From Balanoglossus misakiensis (taxonomy: Eukaryota; Hemichordata), in contig CM082594.2 in the NCBI GenBank assembly GCA_040954595.2, forward strand, positions 1,550,001 through 1,614,000: 64,000 nt of DNA, read 5' to 3'. Below the pieces are notes generated by a model that saw only the letters and a program-made list of their open reading frames with translations, had not been told where the DNA came from and searched no databases. A program made the translations under genes and the position numbers. The stretch's first letter is position 1. The number at the start of each line of letters is the position of its first letter. Positions 12,501 to 21,500 of this stretch are shown piece by piece.

Positions 12501-15500
12501 GCATTTCTGCATCATTCAGCTTATTAATATTGGATCATCGTTACCCTGTCACCACTGTGGAAGTCCACACAACTGGTCCCTGGATTACTCTAGACAGACT
12601 CAGTGATAACTTATTTGAACCACCCATTGGTTCTGGTGATATACAAGCCCCTCTCAATGTCAAGGTCTATTCGGTGTCTGGTAAAATTAACTACAGGGTT
12701 ACAGACTTTGAGTTTGATGAGATTATTGACACCTCCAAGCAATTTCGACATTGTGAGGATGATGAGCTTGAAGTTTCTACACTTCCAGACTTTGGAATAG
12801 TTACAACAATTGAGAGTACGCTTGAAGGTAAGATGGTTTCATTTTATACAATATGTAATTAGTTTACTGTATAACATAGGTCAATGTTGCTGATGATTTC
12901 AATGGAGTGTAGCTGAATTTGTTACATTAGCTGTGATATCTGATATTGTGTTTTGCACACCAATATCTGGTACACTCTTATGCAAAATTTTCGCAAGAGG
13001 AAATGTTCATGATATCAAATGTGGCAACTGTTACGTGGCGATTAATTTTCACGTTCTGGTATTTTACTGCATCGTTATCTCTGAAAACCATAAGCGACTT
13101 TTTTTTCACCAGTAAATTTATCGTTCGTGGAAATTTCCTATTTTACTGTATTTTGAATAAGAAATCTCAACACCCTCATAAACAATTGCATTAAAGAAAG
13201 CAATAGAATAATAACACAATATCATTTGAATCACACACCGGGATGAGAATACCTTGAAATTGTCTCCTGCCAGGAACATTGATTCAATACTGTTCATGTT
13301 AGTGGAGAACAATATAACATTAGATTTCCTTGTTCTAGATTATTCAAATTGTAATGTTCATTTTTATCAACAGATGAAACAACGCTGGAATATTTAACTA
13401 GTCCCTACACCGAAGGCACAGAAAAAAGCATCTCAACTGAGGATATGCCATAACTTCGCCCAGAATGACAACTGTGTTGGACACAGACAATATACCGGCT
13501 GTGACAACTGGAAAAAGCAAGTCAACCACAACAGTTACTATGGTTACAGTAACCATGCCTGTTGTCGTGACAACAGTAGAGGCAAGTTCTGAAAAGCCTG
13601 ATCAGCAGTCAAGCACAGAAGGTGAGGGTACATACAAGACAACATCTGCTCCGATCTCAAAAACAGAAATGATGTCAACAGCAGAATCTGTGGATATTAC
13701 TCCTGCAGACCAGACTTCAGAGTATGACGATGCAAGTGATGTGATGCCAACAGAGTCATGGACCACACCAGAGAAATTGTTGACAACAAACAAAATGGAC
13801 GCCACCACACCAGAGACACTTTTGACAACAAATAAAATGGACGGCACCACAGAATATTGGCAAACGGTAGAAGGCACCACAGAATGGCAAACACAAATGA
13901 TAACTGATGAAACTGCCACTTCCCAAAGAAGAACAACAAGAAAACATACAACTGAGGCACCGACAGATCTGTTAACATCAAAAGGTGAATGTATACGAAT
14001 TTCTACACTTTTCAGCATTATGAGCTCCAAAGTAAGGATGGATCTTGTTTACTTAGTTGACACGACTCTAGCTCCTGGATGACACCATTATTTTTAGGGG
14101 GTGAGGGGTGGAAGAAAGGAGAAAACATATTCACTCCTCACTTTTTTTTCAAAGAAATGTAGGTTTACTTCCTATTATGATAAAGTAAACTATGAATAAT
14201 AAAACATTGAAAATTTGGCTTTATTGATAGAAACTTCATGTACGGGTACAGTGAAAATTTCAATTGAAAAAAAAAAATTCATAATACCTCTAATGTAAAC
14301 AGTTAAACAGTTATACATTGTTAGTTACCATCATCATCGTTGTTTGAATCAGACTCTATGTCACAAATGAGGCAATAACAATGCTCAGTGCAATTGATCT
14401 GTATACGGTTGGTCAAATAACTCTTCCACTCTTATCATATAGACACCCATGTCCAGTGTGTAATATAAAGTATTCATTCAATTTCATTTATACAGTATAT
14501 CATGATGTCAGTACTAAACCAACTACGAAACCAGCAACAACTCTGAAAGCCACAACAGGTGGTCTTACGACCCTACCAACTCCAACTCAACTACCAGGTA
14601 AGAGATATTACCCTTAGTTTGGTTGATAACGTGTTGTATTTGAGTGATGTCTCAAAGTGTTAAAACAAAACATCCAGAAAACTTGTTTTTGGAAGTTAAT
14701 TTAAATTGCTTGTCACATGATAGTTGTGTAAACAATGGTCACACCAAAATGTTCTCCTATATTTACTTTCAGAAAATATATACTTTTAGGGGATTCTCGA
14801 TAATTAACAGAACTTGATAATTAACAGAGAAATGTTTATTTCAAAAAGTGATTTTTTTTTCTTGTATCTTTCATACACACCATGAAGTAATAATACAGTT
14901 AAATTTAAAATCAGAATAAACCACAAAGAGTTGAACCCATTTATGCTTTGAACAAATTGACCTGAAGAGAATAGGAGTTGTATGGGTCTGTATTTACAAT
15001 TATTCGATAATTACTTTGCAGACCGTGACGTTCCTGACTACTGTGCACAGCTTAGTGTGTCATATAATGGTAGTGGGCAGATTACAGACCAGCAATCCTG
15101 TGGCAACTACTATGGTACAGAAATAACAACACAACTTGTTAATGGTTTAACTCAACTCCTGTCTCAAGATCCATCAGGAGCATGTGTTCCTGTTGCTGGT
15201 CTGGTTACAATCAATATCGCATTATCCACCACCAGTCTCACCTCGCTATCGGATAATTCGGTGGGTACTCTAACTGTCTCTTTCAGTCTTGCAGAAAATC
15301 TTGTAGACTCTTTCTGGAGTCTAGAATATTACACTCAACAAATTGTTCACTTCATAGCATTTTATCTCACATGCTCTTCAGATTGCATATCCAAAGAAAA
15401 AATGCATATTGGGAGAATATTTTCATGCAAATGTGACAACCATGCGATGTTTAATTTTGTCGATACAATCGATCGTAAACTGCTCAGCTGAAACAGTGAG

Positions 15501-18500
15501 CAGTCATCTTTCTTTTTTGTTTACGTGCGTTGGAGTGGGGATGTCTTGAAACCATCCGCATAACAGCTAGTACATACCTGTACACGGTGAGTTGGGGCGC
15601 CTTGAAACTTAAGGGGTATTTAACACGCGTTCCGTACGTACCGTTCCGTATGGCTTTTTAGTACACGCTAAATTCTATTGTTCTTGGTGCCAGATGCATA
15701 ATAATAAAGCATATTAAACATAACATCTTTTAAAACAAATGCTTATGACTGTATTTTCATTACCTGCAGCTTTTAATGGATGTGGGGCTGAACTTACTGA
15801 TTGAACCCATAGACCCATTGAGCCCTGGATACGACAATGCAGAATTGTCGGGATGTGGTCTTCAACTAATCTTTTATCTGACCAACCATCCAAGTGTATT
15901 TCCAGTTTTGGTTGCCATTGACAGTTCAGACAATTGTCCAGAACTATCATCTTCTGCAAACCCAATTCAAGAAGATGATGCAACATTCTGTTGTCCTGAA
16001 GGATATGAGCTCTTCCAGAATGTCAGATGCAGTATGTATAAAATCATTATTTTTATTCACACTAAAGTGGCGCTTATATCTCTTCTTTTCTTTTAAGGAT
16101 GTACGCGCAGAACATAAACCGGAAAACTGCACGCACCCGTCTTTTTCCCATAGGATTACATTGATAATTGCTAGAAAACAAACTTCTTCTATTGTCATTG
16201 TCACAAAATTTTCTACATAGCTCAGTCCAGTAAATATAAATTCATTGGTCACTTAAAATATAAGGGTCACCTTGCTCTATTTTGAGATAAATTGCATTAA
16301 AAAAAATTTGCCCATAGACAAACCATTGGTGAAAAATGCTGAATCAGCAGTTTTCTTCTATTATCGACTAAATTCGTGGCTCTGTAATGTGTATTTCATA
16401 AACAGGCACGGTCATCAGGTAAATGCATGCTATGAGCGGTGTGTTACAAGCATGAATTAAGTATTACTTACAGAAAAAAAATTCTTCTTATTTCAACAGC
16501 AGCCGCAGTGGAAGTTGTGAGGAAAAGAAGGGATGCATCTGAACAGTCATCATTTCTCACTAATGCTAAATGGAATGGCACTGCACCTGTTTGTATTGGT
16601 ATGTTCATTAGGTCAAAATAAAAAAATATGTGCTGTTCCAATTACCCGACCTACCCTAATTATAACCCGCTGACCCTAAACATTTTAGAGCTTCCTAAAC
16701 CGGAAGTATAAAAAACAATGTCAAATATACAAAATTTATGAAAATTGCAAGAATCACGTAAGAATTATGACGTTATTCTTATACACTACGGCGGCCAGAG
16801 TAATAAAAAAAATGCAACATAAAAAAACCTACCTACCTACCCTATTTTTGAAAACCATGTAATCAGAACAGCACAATTTAGCAATTTATCCGCCAGATTG
16901 AGTTCTTGAATGAAATCACCAATGTTGGAATTGGATTTTAATGTTTGTTTGTGTTTCATTCTAATTTGATTCTGATTGTGTTTCATTCTGATTTGATTTG
17001 ATTTGATTTCATGCATTGTCTGCCTGCTTTCATTTGTGGAAATCACAAAGCTTATAAATGGTCCATCATTGGAGTGGTTGTCAACATCACTGGGAAAAAG
17101 GACGATGTTCAACTGGTTTAGCAATTGGGGTTGTCATGGAGCCACCTACAGAACAGTTCTTCTCCCAGCTGATTTCAAGATTACTATGTCGCTTTAATGG
17201 CTGGCAAGTATTGTGGTTACAAACTTGGCAGATTACAGTCTCATATCTTATGAAATATATTTTGGCTTGCAGATACCATGCCACTAGACTGTCCAGACAC
17301 GTACGTAATTCTTGTTGATGAAGTGGAACACAATGTGTCATATCCAGCAGTCTCTGTTGTAGACAACCACGGAATCAGTGACGTCATATATGAACCACCA
17401 AATGGAACTGCAGTTGAAACCAGGAACTACATCACAGTGACTGTTACTGCAACCGATTACAGTGGCAACCAGGCTCAGTGTCAATTTGATGTTTCTGTTC
17501 AACGTAAGTGTTCAGCTAAACTAGCCCACTAGTCGCTTGGTGAATTTTGAATCTCAATACTTTTGTGTGTTTGTGGTGATTTTTTGTCTTTATAATACTT
17601 TTTGTGTGCATGCTGCTTTGAGCGTTTTTCTGGTACTGAGTTGAGTTTCGAAAATAATGCAAAAAGTGGTGGCAGAGACTTTAAACATTTAGAAGTTAAT
17701 ATGGCATTGTTTTGAGACATTAGACATTTCACCTTTTAACATCTCATTTAGTTATTCAGCTGATACATGTCCAGAGTGGTCACTACCTACACCAGAAGGT
17801 GGACAGAAGACTTGCACCCGTGTCATTGGAGGACCACTGGGTTCAGGATTCTCATGTGCATTGTCCTGTCAAGCTGGTTATGATTTCATTCAAGAAATTG
17901 ATTCACCTGGAGGAATGTACACCTGCATAATTGGTGGAACATGGCTACCCCATAATTACGTACCTGATTGTGTTGGTGTGTATGGGCTTCTACTGATCTA
18001 TTTTTGCGTAATTGAAATTCAACTGATATCATATCAATATTCATTAGGCCCCCAAAATAATATGTGAATGCTGATGCAGATAATAAACTTGAAGAACCAA
18101 AATAACCAACTAATTCAGTGTTACTGTTGGTTCAAATTTTCTCTGTATATTGCTGATATGTGAGGGAATTTGTGTTTTCCAGTTTGCTATGTGTGCCCTT
18201 ATATAAACTGATCATTTTATAATCAGTCAATACCTACATTTTTATAATCAGTCAATACCTACATTTTTATAATCCGTCAATACCTACATTACCGCATGGA
18301 AGATGGCACTAGTCCAGATTTGAGTGGATTAGCAAAAATGGGATTTTTTCACCAGCTTAGTAAAGCGAAAACTGGATTGACGATTGACAATTCAACTAGT
18401 CGGCCTGAAGTTAAATTATCTTCCATATTGATCTTTCCACAGAGAAGGAAGTTCCAGATTATTGCCTGACTGTGGGAGGTGTATACAACTCTGTGATAAC

Positions 18501-21500
18501 CATTCCAAGTGATACCAACCAATGTATCTCATATTACGAGTCGAGTCTGCTTGGAATTGTGCAGTCTGTTGAACCACTGTTGTCGGTCCTGTGTAACTCG
18601 ATTGAAGACAGTGTTGAAGTGACTATTCAACAATGGCCATAGTAGACTCCAATCAGGTATTATTATCTGTCCTGCTGGAAAATTTTACAGTTTTATGCTG
18701 AAGAAGAAGGTTGATGTAATCCTTTATTTGATTTCTGTCGTTACATTATTGTACAATGTGTTACCCTAAGGTTGGGTTCTCCAAGGTGTGTCATTTTTAA
18801 GAAGCATTATCTTGTTATTGGAGGGACAAAGTCTCTCGCTCGCTGCCGTTTTCCCATTAATTATGTTTGATACAAGACACAGTTTATGTTATTCTACATG
18901 TGGATATATAGTGAATCATCATTTGACCACACACAACTTCCATCTTGTTTGTAGGATATGAGAGTAAAAACTCGCCCAAAATGAATGAATGGTATTCATT
19001 TTTCGCGTGTTTTTTCACTGTCGCGTCTACAAGAGGATGGAAGTTGTGTGTGGTCAAACATTGATTCTCTATATATCCACATGTAGAATAACATAAACAG
19101 TGTCTTGTAATTGTATCAAACATAATCCCTTTAAATGCTCCATAATAGCTTTATCTTTTTGCTACGTTTTCAGTGTGTTTGTTTTGTGTATCTACTGCAG
19201 TTTCTTGTTCAAATACCTGAAGAATCATAAAATGTTGAGCATTTGGCTTAATATCAACACAACATATATGTGAATGGTCAGCATTGTTATTGTGCAAAAT
19301 TTAATTTCAGACTAGAATTCATTTGTCAACAATAACAATGGCTGTTACACGCATACATGATAAGTACTGGGTATAGTAACATGCTGTTTGGAGTAGAACA
19401 AGAAATAGCGTTTGATACACGGAAGAAAATACTGAAAAAAAGCCAAAAGTTACAGCTATTTTGTCCTTTTAACCCATTAAACCAAACTTTCTATTTGGTG
19501 TTTTTCATACCGGTAGGTGAATGCAACAGTTGCCATGAAATTACTTGCAAAGACAGACAACGCAACAAGTTTAGATCTCCAAACCTGCGGTGATAGTATA
19601 ATGAGTGCAATTACAACTCAGTTCAGTCAATTCAACAGTCTCATCAAAATCGAGGCAAATGGTGCTTGTCCAGAATTGAATCTGTCAGGAGCCCCAACTA
19701 ATGAGTTCTCAGGATGTTGCTGTCCATCTGGAAAGATTTTCAGTGGCTGTTATTGTTGTAAGTATCATCAATCCAATATACCTTGAACCAAGAGTCTAAG
19801 TTTATGGTGTCAATTACTTGTCAACTTATAAATATTTTCATCCCAACCCACTAGTGACTTATACTGGTGTACCATATGCTTCGACATATCTCCAAGGCTT
19901 ACATGCATATACACCTTACACAACAGCTTATAAACAGCATCATTATCATCACAATTTATCCTGATATAATTGTTCATAGACAGTTGCTCCGAAAAAATGC
20001 ATAATTTAATTAGTACAGTAAAACCTGTCTAAACTGAACCCTGTCGAATCTGGAAACCTGTCTAAACCAAACACATTGTCCTGTCTCTTCGACATACATG
20101 TAGAACACCATGTTAAAAGAAAGTCTATAAAACCAAACACCTCTGCAAACTGAACAGTTTCTTCAGTCCATTTGGTGTTCAGTTAAGACAATTTTTACTG
20201 TACTGGTATATGTGTCACTTCTGTGCCTTGATGAGTTAAAGGGAAGAGGTTGTCCCACCGCGTGGGTGTCCTCCTTGATGAGAATATGTCCTCCAATACA
20301 AGCACAAACCCCACTGCAGTCGTCAAGACCTACTAGGATCTTCAGTTTCTGTCATGCCCAGTCTATGCTGCGGTTGGCTGCTTTGTTATTCATCCTAAGA
20401 ATTATCTATTTTCAGAGATTTGTGGATGCATTATAATGTTTATAAACAAACAAATGCGTCGCGATGACCCCTTCACTTTAAACATCTTTGTCTTTTTAAT
20501 CTGTTACATCGTAGTGACGTGTACAGCTGGAACTTATGATACAGGAGATGAATGTGCTAGCTGTCCTGTTGGATCTTATCAAAATTCCGCTGGTCAAACA
20601 TCATGCATTACCTGTCCATCAGGTTATAGTACACACGATAAACACAGCAAGAGTCAAGATGACTGTATTGGTAAGAGAAATAGTCTATAACAAATACCAC
20701 ATCATCTCTGATGAGCTAGCACTGTGACTGACAGACTCGTTTATTTTATTCCACATACGGTTTTGGTAACACGTACAAACGAGATTTTAAAAAAAGCCAT
20801 TACATGAATACTTTGAATTTTACAGATCGCACATCATGCAAACAAGGTGCTTCTGTTGGATGTAATTGTAAAAAGACTGTGTTGCTATTGACTTCTCTAG
20901 ATTTCAATCTTTTTATGACGTGATGATTCAAAACTAAATAGTACATGCAGTTTATGAATATATAGTGTTTAAGGTCAAATTGTGATCTTTTTTTAACTTT
21001 TAGAGTTGTGCAAACCTGGCTATTACTCAGATGATGGTAAAGCTCCATGTACACAATGTGTGCAAGGATCTTATCAACCAGATTATGGTTCTACTGATTG
21101 TCATCTGTGCCCAAATGACACGTCAACACACGGGGTAGCAGTTGTAGGAGAGAGTTGCAAAGGTAGGAAGATTATTTTACAATGCCAAGTTTTTATTGGG
21201 CCAAAAAAATAGTATATGCTGTTCCGATTACATGGTTTTCAGAAATAGGGTAGGTAGGTAGGTAAGGATTTTTTTTTATTTTGCGATTTTTTTAGCTCTC
21301 AATGTGCATTTCACATCAGAAAAAACTATAGTGTAGAAGAATGACATCATAGTCCTGCGTGATGTGCGCGATTTCGTCATAGTTCTCGTATGATTTGCGC
21401 AATTTTCATAAATTTTGTATGTTTGACAACAATGTTTTTTTTTTACTTCTGGGTTTACGAAGCTCTAAAAAGTTTAGGGTCAGCAGGTTATAATTAGGGT

